From positions 558,001-622,000 of the forward strand of contig JAJNNX010000006.1 in assembly GCA_023159155.1 (NCBI GenBank): a stretch of 64,000 nucleotides of DNA. The letters run 5' to 3'. The DNA is from Ustulina deusta (lineage: Eukaryota; Ascomycota; Sordariomycetes; Xylariales; Xylariaceae). Below the pieces are notes generated by a model, which did no database searches, was not told where the DNA came from, and saw only the letters and a list, made by a program, of their open reading frames with translations. The position numbers were made by a program, and so were the translations under genes. This document shows, piece after piece, positions 54,761 to 64,000 of the stretch. Position 1 is the stretch's first letter. The number at the start of each line of letters is the position of its first letter.

Positions 54761-56962
54761 GATGGCGGTAAGTATAGTGAACTAAGTAGTATAAAGCAGC
54801 GGGAAACTTGAGAATGTGATGAAATCGATGAGTCTTTGGATCTTGTTGCAACCACAACAACAACAACAACAGCAAACGTTCCTACTTAGCTCTGTTTATA
54901 CTCAACTGAGCAATATCTACTACCTCCATTTGAACTGCTTCTATACGGAACGTAGAGTCGCATCACGGATTTACCGGACTTGAAGTAAAATACTCCGTCC
55001 TCATCAACCACCTTCTACACATCGGCGGAATCTGATAACCAATCATCTTATACGGAAAACTGGACAATCCTCGACATAAGGAATTGACCAATCACGAATT
55101 GGTTTCCCTTTTGGGAAATGTTAAGGAGATGTCGGGTTTGGCAGTCGGGGATAAAAATAACCGGTGCCGCCATTCATTATACAGGCAGTACACGGGGCCG
55201 TCGGCCTGCGGATGCAGCCGGGGCAAGCGACAATATAGCATCGGACGAGAATATCTTAATTTTCACATACCCTTTGAATTTAGGCGGTCTGGATATGACG
55301 GTAATACTCAGGAGCTGAAAACGGAACCCCCTTTACCCAGAGGTAGCACCTATCTAGATTAGGTACCTACACTAACCCTTAGAAAGCGTACCTGTGTACA
55401 CAGTAGGTATACTTTACTTGACTGCAGAGAGTAGTATTCCATCACTGACACATACTTTCAGACTCCATGAAATTCATCACGAGAAACACGTTCGTAAGGA
55501 ATGCCATAGCTACAACAAATGTGACTCAGCTTTACGAGCCGAGTTACAGCTTCTCAGCATCAGTCGGAGACTACCAATAGGGTTACTATTTCTTTGACCT
55601 TTTATATACAAGCTAACGTGCTACACTGCCACCTCTTACGCAAAACCACACCTACTTATGCACGTCCTAAATTTCCACATTGAAGAAATCTTACAGTGTT
55701 TTTCTGGAAAAAAAGAATATATATATGTATGGTATAATTCGGTAGATCTTTCTTTGCGTGACCGAACTGAGCGAGAAGAGAGGTAGCAAAAAGGTTGAAA
55801 CGTGCGGGTCTATCTAGGTAGTGAAAGGCTCGAATTGGCCAGTGTCAATGGTGGCAGCACTAATGAAATAGAGGAGACAATATAATATATAATTTCTCAC
55901 TTGCTAGAACGCATCTAGTACTGAATATTTTGTTGAGGAAGATATAAACATATTACTCATAGCTGCTCTCTGGAAAACATTTGCGTTCTTGGGCCTTGTG
56001 TCTATTTATTGTCACTGGACCTATCCAGTCCTAGAGCGCTTGCTTTGCTACTTCTGCTTCGGCTTTTGGCCAGATATTCGTGACTTCATACGACCAGAGG
56101 ACTTGCCCGTGATTTACGGAGTGCCACGATAGCGTGAGCGAGTAATTAAAAAAGAATCTCAGCTGTAGCATTGGGGCTGAATTCTAATCGAGGAACCTTA
56201 CCTATAGAAGGCCGAGAAGCAAAGCGTCATCGACAGTAGCTCCGCCTTACTGTTCAACATGTCGACTTTAAAACATTGTAAATGATACTTGGGATATATA
56301 GTACGAATCCAGTTTCCCCTTCCTCGCTGCTTATGTGTACCACTACTAACCTTGGTTGTTAAGCCCGACCTTTTCGCACTCGCTTCCTTGCACTCGGAGA
56401 CGGGCATCTACTTCTATATGTATGATATTGTTGTACTTCTTTTTGGCAGCACCGCCTCTGCAAACGAGAGATGTCGGGGTACAGACCCGATCACTTCATT
56501 CAGCAACCCGAGTCTAAACGACGCGAAAACATGCCGACGGGATTCAACGAACACTAGCGTCTGTTCCAAGTCTGGCGTCTCAAGATTATAGTCACAGCGA
56601 CAGTGCTAAGATACAGGATGACAAGAAACGGGCCGCCCAACCCAGTATAGGATGTGTGACCTCCTATCTTTCGACACCCAGTGACCCGGTAGTGTAGATT
56701 TAACATGGGTCGAGATGAAAAGACGGATCAATGCTCTATTAGAACTGATCGAACAGCTAGGGCTTCTCAGTGAGGTACATGAAAGGAATTGGGACTTATA
56801 GCGGCTCGCGTAGATGCCATAGCAGTGGCGACCGCGTCATGCCTAATTCCAGTAGTTCCAGTATGTAACAAAGGCCTAGTACCATGCTAGAAACGCGCTT
56901 CGGTTTTTTTTTTGGTTCCAGCTCAAGAATGATTCCCCCAACTCCCTATTTCGTGCGCAGCT
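54761..56962. other. Intergenic region between SDR and RPS22 genes
   Basis: No gene supported. A caa trinucleotide tract lies at about 54853-54872 in the SDR leader; ORFs here are under 100 codons without features. Confidence 0.45.
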
Positions 56963-57460
56963 CTAGTAGAAGAAGCCGAGTATCTTGCCGGAGACGTGTT
57001 TCCGTCTGGCGGTGTTGTGGTCCATAACGCCGGCGGATGTAGTGAGGACGATGTGGCCGAACTGACGGGCGGGCAGGAGCTTCGTAACCCACTTCTCCAG
57101 CTGTGAAATCTTGACGTTGTAGCGGGGGCTGATGACACCGCATTTGTTCAGGCTGCGATTGTTAGCAGCGCACGGGAAAGCGTGGTTGGGGGGACGAGAC
57201 TTGCCGTCCGGTAAGCTGGACGACGATCTTGCCGCTGCGGTGGTCGTCTACGATTTCGAACTCGCCAATATAGCCTGTGATTTCTTAGCGCACGACGACG
57301 ACGGCGACGACGGCGTTCCCAGCGTACCGTTCTTCTGCATGATGTTGAGGAACTCGACAGTGACTTTCGAGGCGGGACGGATCAGGACTTGGCGTTTGCC
57401 CATGCTGTCGGCATTGTTGATGGCGTTCATGGCATCCGCCAAAACGCTTGTTCGAACCAT
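56963..57460 (-). CDS. RPS22: Cytosolic small-subunit ribosomal protein uS8 (Rps22, S15a)
   Basis: Exons 57460-57328, 57274-57205 and 57152-56963 give 130 aa, exactly the family length. Visible family blocks: [96 protein letters not shown] and the end GGKILGFFY type (here SGKILGFFY). Intron 2 (57204-57153) has a GC donor (gcaagt) and CAG acceptor; only this junction restores GRLNKCGV. A likely 5' UTR intron lies at 57583-57493 (gtatgc donor, cacag acceptor), common for ribosomal protein genes. It is the only clear housekeeping gene in the right half. Confidence 0.95.
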
Positions 57461-57583
57461 GATTGCGGCGGTCGGGGGCGATCGGCGAGTACCTGTGTCT
57501 GTGGGAGGATGGCTACGGCAATCAGATCTGTGTACGTGTTTGCGGGGGAGAGCAGAAGACAGAGAGAGAGAGAGACGGCATAC

Positions 57584-59799
57584 CTGGCGGGTGGACGTGG
57601 TTGGTAGACGCGGAGAAGCGTACTTTGGCTAGCGACTTGGAGTCCGACGACTTTTCGGTTGTCGAGCGCACAAGACCAATTTTGTTAATTCAGGCAGTTT
57701 TCGCAAGGCGTGGGATTTGTGGGGCGCGAAGGATATTTGACACTACCCCGCCACCTGGCAGCTCGGGTTAGGAAGCCCAAGCCACACGCATCCGAAACAG
57801 TGCACTAGGTAGGTACCTATGTAGGCATCATAACCGCCACATTATTATGTAAGTTAATCAATAGATACATACTTAAGGTAGCTACATATTGATACATACA
57901 TACATATGTATGTATTTATGAAAGTAGACATTTTTGTACCGAGTGAGGTACTCCAAGACATCAACCAATCCTCGGAAATGCAACTGCTATAGTTCGCGAG
58001 TTAATGGCTGAATTTAAATTCTACGATAGTACTAACTATTTCCATGAGCCCCTTTTGTTGGAACCAGCTTAAACCTCGATACTGTCTCAAGGGCTGCTAA
58101 TATGCAGGGTCTTCGGACACTCCCAAGACTGAATGTTACCCACGGGTCGCGTAATCTGCTCTCGTCAGAGCAAAGTATTGAAGTGGGCAATAGTAAATAG
58201 GCCATGCCAGCACGGAGAACACCTACCTCGCCTTTATACTCGGAGAGAGGCCGAACCTACACTTCCTAGCGTAATTATAGGAGTTAGTATTAAGGAATAT
58301 GACGATCAAGACAGAATGCAACTTTTTAATCCAACGCGAATGCTAGCTAGGGCGTCGTTTTATGATTCCTTCATAATACAACAAAGCAGCGCTTTATATC
58401 GTTTTATATACCTCCCCTATATGAAGCCACTCCATTCTACTCGCACCACTGCAGTATATGAGGTCACGAAAGCCGCATTGTCCAAGACGAGCTTGACATA
58501 GGTGCCGGGGAGTTTGGCGGCGAGTGGAACGAGATATTTATAGTTAAGGCACATGAAATAGGCACTATGTCTCACTCACACTATTGCGATCCCCCACACA
58601 GCAAAATGCAGCAGCCCCTGTATGTAATGCTGGGATTGCATTTGCGACAGCGGGATCTCCGATTGCTGCTTGAACACAGCTCAACTGGACGCAGTTTTCC
58701 ATCAGTCTGTTTTGCAGATTCTCCGACAAGCAAATGTATCTCCCTCCAACCCGGCTCAAAATAGAGACATGGAGGAGATCGCCGGACGTTGAATTAAGTG
58801 GTACATCGACTCTATGACTCTTCGCTACCTTGGTAATAACGACGAGAATGAACGAGCCTCGAGAATAGAATGAAGATGGGGGAATGGAATGGTCAATACC
58901 GACGAGGTGGGACCGGAAGACGTCCATGGAGCCTTTGCAAAACTTCAGTTTGTCAGGCAGAATGCAAATGGCTGGCAGCCGCGGTTCAGCTATCAACCCC
59001 ATGTACTTGGCTAATCAATCATAATCACTTGGTATCAACACGTTGTCATGACCTGCTTCGGCCCTATCAGATTTCAATTAGGGGTTTTGTGAACACCCCA
59101 TAGTGCCCCAAGTGATTGTGCGGAAACATGAACATTCGAACCGAACATGCCGGCATATTACTAAACTATAGGAATACCCGAAGTACAAATTAACAAACAA
59201 TGACCAATCCGAAAATCTGGTTCACACCAATAAAACCGTCCAGGCGCGGTGTCGAGAATTAATCTCTTTGTTAATAGACCAAAGCTATGTTACTACATCC
59301 TGAGCCTATTGTACTCGTGTTGTTGTTTTGTTTTACTCAACACAAGGGGAAGTTGCAGCTCTTGTAGGATTGTGTTCTTGGAGCATTCATCTCAATCATT
59401 TATAACAGCGAACCTTTTCTTTGTTTAACACCGACTACAAATTACAATCCACAACAATGATATTCGCGATGCTTTAGCTATCGCATAGTTTCTATTATGC
59501 TGTTGAACTTGCAACTGACATAAAGACTCAAAACAAAGCCGGGATTAAAGAGAGGTGTTTGACCTCGTATGGCAGCATCACGCAACATAAACAAGTTGTT
59601 TAAAATAACGAAATATATCTGTCTTCAAATGTCTATAAAGCAGATTCATAATCGCGGTAAGCTTCACAGATTTCGTATCTACCATCTCAAACCGCATTAC
59701 AATTGAAACCATCATCAGAACTGCATCACCGAATCACACGCACTTTTCAACATACTTCAAAAATCTAATAACAATCTATCTCGCTTGATAATTCCAGCA
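57584..59799. other. Intergenic region upstream of RPS22
   Basis: No gene. It contains tacatacatacatatgtatgta at about 57893-57914 and several short ORFs without features. The minus-strand sequence next to 57584 is the RPS22 promoter. Confidence 0.45.
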
Positions 59800-59997
59800 A
59801 TGGGTGGCCACGAGGCAAGAGCATTCATGAAATACGCTGTTGGCGCTACTCCCTCCTCAAGTATTAAAATCGACAAGAAGAGTGGAACTGCCTATGCTCA
59901 GAAACCGAAGAGTCACTCTTCATCTTCCAATGATAAGTCTTCTAAGAAATCGAAGGACCCCTCTCCATCTTCCGGCGGTAAGTCTTCTAAGAAATAG
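59800..59997 (+). CDS. Tiny Ser/Lys-rich ORF with an internal repeat and nearby second open segment
   Basis: From ATG 59800 (MGGHEARAFMKYAVGATPSS) 65 codons run to TAG. Residues about 45-65 hold a repeat: KSSKKSKDPSPSSGG then KSSKK. In the second copy the codon aligned with the first copy's TCG (Ser) is TAG, after which the frame stays open another 29 codons (KVHSSHSTIESLPIEVASSR) to TAG at 60085-60087. The leader is CA- and pyrimidine-rich, like fungal 5' UTRs. Either the gene ends here or it carries a nonsense mutation. No family. Confidence 0.35.
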   Translation: MGGHEARAFMKYAVGATPSSSIKIDKKSGTAYAQKPKSHSSSSNDKSSKKSKDPSPSSGGKSSKK

Positions 59998-60087
59998 AAG
60001 GTTCACTCTTCGCATTCCACTATTGAGTCTCTTCCTATTGAAGTGGCTTCCAGTCGCGAGCTTGTGACGTGGGAGGTTGAGTCTTAG

Positions 60088-60966
60088 TCCTCCGGTGGGA
60101 AGCCTTCTTATTAACAGACATTAGGCCACAAATCATCAAGATATACGTCATCACGCCACGATGACGCTTCCACCGTTTATCCGAGTGATTCCATATCACA
60201 GTACTCCCCAAGGGGATGAACGTGGCTACATATTGTCGAGTGTCGGAATCAGATGGCTAACCATTTTGCTCGAATTTGGATATTTTCTCATCGTCTAGTG
60301 TTTCACTAAAAGTATTGTATTCTCATCTATTACTGTTTTTTGGTTTTGTTCAAAAAATAAATTAATAAATTAAAAAGAAAATAATAATAATACATTGTTG
60401 TTTCAACATACCTTATCTATCTTTCTAGAAACATCGAGCCTTTTGTTCTAAAAGATCCGTTGACTTAAACACCTTTTCATAAACTACCTAGGTAGTTCAA
60501 GCAGAAGTTTAAAGGGGGGGGCAAGAGTACATACAACAAATAATTGAGCTTGCGATCATGTGTGATACGTCCGTCTCGAGACAAAGGTCGCATTCACAAG
60601 TGGACCAGATTATTTAGTCACCGATTATCACTTAAAGTCAAAGTCTCTGGTGTTATAACACCCGCATTAATTACTGCCTAAGTTTTTTTGATTGATAGTA
60701 GGGATACTATTTCTTTCTCCCTATGATCTCAATTTATTTTGACATAGCTACAGATACGCCTTAATTGATCCCTTTTTGGACTGAATGTTTTTCATAATTA
60801 ACTCACACAAATATCCATTTCTTTTTTCAACTAGTTGTAAGGCCCTAGTTGATTTCTAACCTGTTAAGAGGCAGAATTACTGATTTTTAATAATGAACAA
60901 TTTCAAGTAAATAAGCGTGAAATCCAAAAACCATCCACTTTTCTCAACACAACATTGTCCAGGAGT
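60088..60966. other. Intergenic, AT-rich
   Basis: No gene. An AT-rich patch at 60340-60400 and a TACCTAGGTAG motif near 60488. Confidence 0.45.
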
Positions 60967-62575
60967 TAGGGAGACACGAACTCTCCCTTGACCCACGGCC
61001 CTCCCTCAGACTGGTACCACCTCCTCCACAAGAACCAGAGCAGTTAGCGGAGCGCCCGAGGACGCCTAATCCCACCAAAGACCCTCCCAGGTTGAACCCT
61101 GACCAGCTCTGTGTCTATCGATATAAAAAGGAAAGAACAGAAAAGAGAACTGCTATTGCCATTTCGAAATACAAACCAACATACAAGCTCTCCCTTCCAC
61201 AGCTGCGTGCCGACCTAAAAGAAACGGACATGATAGAAGTTGTCGCAAATCACAAGATCCCGGAAGACAAGGAAGCCAAGTTCTACCACTACGCAACTAA
61301 GCTGATTGCCTCGGCTATCACGCAGGCATTCCATTCTATGGTAAAGTCCGGCCTCGCGTACGGGCTTTTGACAACAGGCGAGGGCATTGTTTTTCTCAAG
61401 ATCAACTAGGACAACCCCCAAACAGTCTACTACCACCTTGCCGAGCCTGCCAAAGAAGTTGCCGCTTACAATAACTATCGCTCCTGCTCGGCCATTTCTC
61501 AGTACTTAGGCTTCCATCTCTTTGCTCTCGGCGATTACTCGTATCGCAGGTAAAACGTCCGGGCCCGGGCGATTAGCGGATTGCATACCTAGAGTACTAA
61601 CTTTCGAAAAGCAGCAAGCACGGTCCTAGAAGACCAGTAGATACCTCCCCGGAGCTCCCCCGCATTTATCCCCAGCACATATTTGTTTATCAACCGTGCG
61701 GTGCCCCGCCAGAGCCGGCGCCTTAACCGGGACAGCAAGCATGGCAGCAATCCCGCAATGCAGGGAAGTAACAAGGATAGTAGTAACAAAGAAGAAAGTA
61801 GAAGCCCCAATCGTCAAAACACACCAGCACCAAAACAACTACAGCAGTATTGTCAATACCAATAGCCGCCATTCTATCAGCCACTACAAGTTCCTTCAAC
61901 TACTCTCCCACCAGCTAAAACGCACGCTCAACTACGGAATTACCTCCCTAGATATCACCAGCGCCCGCGGGGTCCTATTCAAAGTCACACTCCTCGCATA
62001 CAGCTACACCTTCATCAGCAAAGGCACAGTACAAACGTTTATCCCCGATCTAGAGCACAAAGCCCATCTACAAGCGGCTCAAGGACGTCCAAGGCGTCCA
62101 CGTACCCGTCTTCCTAGGCGCCATCGACTTGCAGTCGCTAAACAGAACATACTACTACAACTTCCGCATCAACATCGTGCATCTGTGCTTTATGTCCTAG
62201 GGTAATCTCAGCCTAAAAAACATTCATCTAAATAGGAATAAGTCTACCTTACAGCCCATAGCAGTCAAAACAATAAAGGCAATCCACCAAAAAGGGGTAG
62301 TACACAAAAACCCCCGCTACAAAAATATACTCTTCAATCCGCAAACAAGAAAAATCATGCTGATCGATTTCGAGCGCTCGCAGCTCCTTGACACGCCCCA
62401 ACCAATGCTAGCTATCCTCGAGCCTAATAAGGGACTGCGGGTCCAAAATTCGAAAGGACAAACCAACTCGGTAGGTCGTTCTAGTAGCGGCGATCTGCCG
62501 CCTCAGGTACATGGTGGCTTCTTAGCCGACTTAGCAGGAGTAAAAGCGGCATTCTATACTCTGAGTAGTGCCTGA
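60967..62575 (+). pseudogene. Fungal kinase-like protein pseudogene
   Basis: Several frames line up into one decayed protein. The N-terminal part (about 60967-61406) reads RLNPDQLCVYRYKKERTEKR, LSLPQLRADLKETDMIEVV, FYHYATKLIASAITQAFH and LAYGLLTTGEGIVFLKIN, then TAG at 61407. After it the frame continues DNPQTVYYHLAEPAKEVAAY. Downstream: DITSARGVLFKVTLLAYSYT, then after a frameshift YKRLKDVQGVHVPVFLGAID and NRTYYYNFRINIVHLCFMS, TAG at 62198, then AIHQKGVVHKNPRYKNILFN and MLIDFERSQLLD. That last part is the kinase loop: the HxD Asp is Asn and DFG is DFE. Two of the stops fit TGG to TAG, and HKN fits G-to-A changes, as from light RIP. It belongs to a common family of kinase-fold proteins in fungi. 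Not functional. Confidence 0.8.
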
Positions 62576-63810
62576 GATTAGTGGCGTTTGCTGTTGCGAT
62601 TAGAAAGGGACTTACAACGCTGGGGCTTGGGGATATATTATTATGAAGTTAAGTAGTGGGCAAGGGTGTTACACACTTACTAATAGGACTATTACCCACG
62701 GAGGCTATCACGTCTACTAGGACTAGCACACCTTCTTTGGTCTAGAAGGTGTCCTGGATACCGCAAAAATCACCAGTTTGGGCTCTTTGCGCTAATAACA
62801 AGTATTCCTTATACCTTATACCTAGGTCCTAGTAATTGCAACTCAGGCTCAAAAAATGCTATCGTTAGCGCTTTTCAAAAAAGCGAGTATGGAGAATGTA
62901 TAAGCAAAAGCAATTCAGGGTACTTATCGCCCCCAGAACACGTCACCTTGTCACGGAGTATATAAGCTGCTATTGCTGACAAGGCACTAGCAACGTTGTT
63001 TTTGCCGCCACACATCTACCTGTTTTTCTAAACTATTTAAATATAGATAAGTAAGCACGAGAAGTAAACCCGCTAACAACCCACCTGGGGCAGTGCTTTA
63101 AAAAGCGTCAGCGAATAATGGGCACGGCGTCTCGCACAAGGTAGTAGGTAGTAGTGGCAACGCTACTATTTTAATAAACCTAAAGTAAGCCGATAAAATA
63201 TTGGCGGTGTTGAATGCGCCTCTTTGCTAGAAGATCTGTGTGTAAGGTTACGTCGGCGGGGTATCAGCTTCTATTTTAGAATAGGTACCTTTCAGAGAGA
63301 CCAGGGAGGAGGTAGACGGAAAAGCAGAACTAATAATACACGATCAGTCAACAACCAATAGCAAGAGTGCTTTCCTAGCACTAATTGAGTGACCTAAGCA
63401 CTCAGTTAGGCTTCTTGTAGTGTAAATAGTTGACGATGAAGAGCAACCAATGATGTAGTGAGGCAGGGTCTTTTTACCTACATGCACTTAGGCATTCTTC
63501 AAATTTTGCTTGGGACGTAAGACACATTAAAAGCAACAGCAGTTTGGGACTTAGAATAAGGAAATAAGCTAAACAGCCCAACAGCGAGAGGGGTTTTTTA
63601 TGTTCAAAAAAGGGGTTTTTTTTTTTTTTTTGGCGAGTCGCTCAGTCCTCGCTGCCAGATTCGGATCTTCCAGAAAAAACCTCCGACTTAAAACGACACC
63701 TACAAAGTAATCAACCTAACAACCATTAAATACTCCAGGCTAATACAACGCAGATTTCTGATCATCTAACTTCAATAAGGGAACTCCCAGTCTCAAACAA
63801 GAACGTCAAT
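62576..63810. other. Intergenic, no gene seen
   Basis: Numerous short stops. A poly-T run of 16 lies at 63616-63631. It may contain further decayed sequence related to the pseudogene, but nothing readable. Confidence 0.45.
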
Positions 63811-64000
63811 TCATGCGGGGGGTGGGTGTAGCTCCGAGGGGGGCGCCAAGTCCGGTTCCCTTCGTTTGGGCTGGTACTCGGGTTGCGTCCGGCCTGGAAT
63901 TTGCAGAAACTTATCAAGTGTGTCTTTTCCAACGAGTCTCTCGATATACAGGTCGTTTTCGCTGTTCGGCAGGAATTGCCACAGCAGTAGGGCCTTTCGC
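63811..64000 (-). CDS. C-terminal fragment of an unrecognised protein at the window edge
   Basis: On the minus strand the frame is open from the right edge to TGA at 63813-63811, 62 codons: RKALLLWQFLPNSENDLYIE, RLVGKDTLDKFLQIPGRTQP, then a Pro-rich end ELHPPPA. The start is outside the window. Its charged-hydrophobic pattern looks coding, but no family is recognised. It might also belong to a decayed gene. Confidence 0.4.
   Translation of the reverse strand, partial: RKALLLWQFLPNSENDLYIERLVGKDTLDKFLQIPGRTQPEYQPKRREPDLAPPSELHPPPA

Overview
The window is nuclear DNA from a filamentous ascomycete (Pezizomycotina; a Sordariomycete fits best, from my memory of the protein families). It has short spliceosomal introns of about 45-270 nt with GTRNGT donors and CTAAC-type branch sites, single-gene transcription units, fungal-type orthologues (PAN3 with a PAM2 motif, a Zn2Cys6 protein, PMT1), and a transposon relic whose AT-rich, stop-filled interior looks like repeat-induced point mutation (RIP). 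No tRNA, rRNA, CRISPR array or prokaryote-type operon was seen.

The left part (about 1-34 kb) is ordinary gene space carrying conserved housekeeping genes: a partial gene at the left edge, SNX3/GRD19 (retromer cargo sorting), RIM2 (mitochondrial pyrimidine nucleotide carrier), a small VOC/glyoxalase-fold protein, a Zn2Cys6 protein with its cluster near the C-terminus, LSM7 (mRNA decay and U6 snRNP), PAN3 (poly(A) shortening), a FAF2/UBXD8-like ER UBX protein, SF3A1/PRP21 (U2 snRNP), PMT1 (protein O-mannosylation), a nuclear-looking unknown protein, and a tandem two-domain GFA/CENP-V protein. LSM7, PAN3 and SF3A1 all act in mRNA processing or decay, but they are independent genes, not an operon. 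PAN3 is unusual: its second intron is 1.7 kb and contains an ORF remnant and a 15-bp minisatellite.

From about 34 to 64 kb the window becomes gene-poor and accessory in character. It holds a gene for a copia-protease-like beta-barrel protein that has lost the expected catalytic Asp, two small Cys-rich orphan genes flanking a 1,926-bp Fot1/pogo-like element (44-bp terminal inverted repeats, TA target duplication), a coiled-coil protein, weak orphan ORFs, an SDR oxidoreductase, the cytosolic ribosomal protein uS8 (RPS22), a tiny Ser/Lys-rich ORF with an internal TAG, a kinase-like pseudogene with RIP-like transitions, and another partial gene at the right edge. The only conserved housekeeping gene in this half is RPS22.

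Three points merit most attention. Three of roughly 23 deduced coding introns use GC-AG splice sites, in the Zn2Cys6 gene, PMT1 and RPS22. The 1.7-kb insertion inside a PAN3 intron is open on the same strand. The relic transposon, the kinase-like pseudogene and the gene-poor half together suggest a RIP-active, repeat-associated compartment. I found no clear multi-gene undescribed system.
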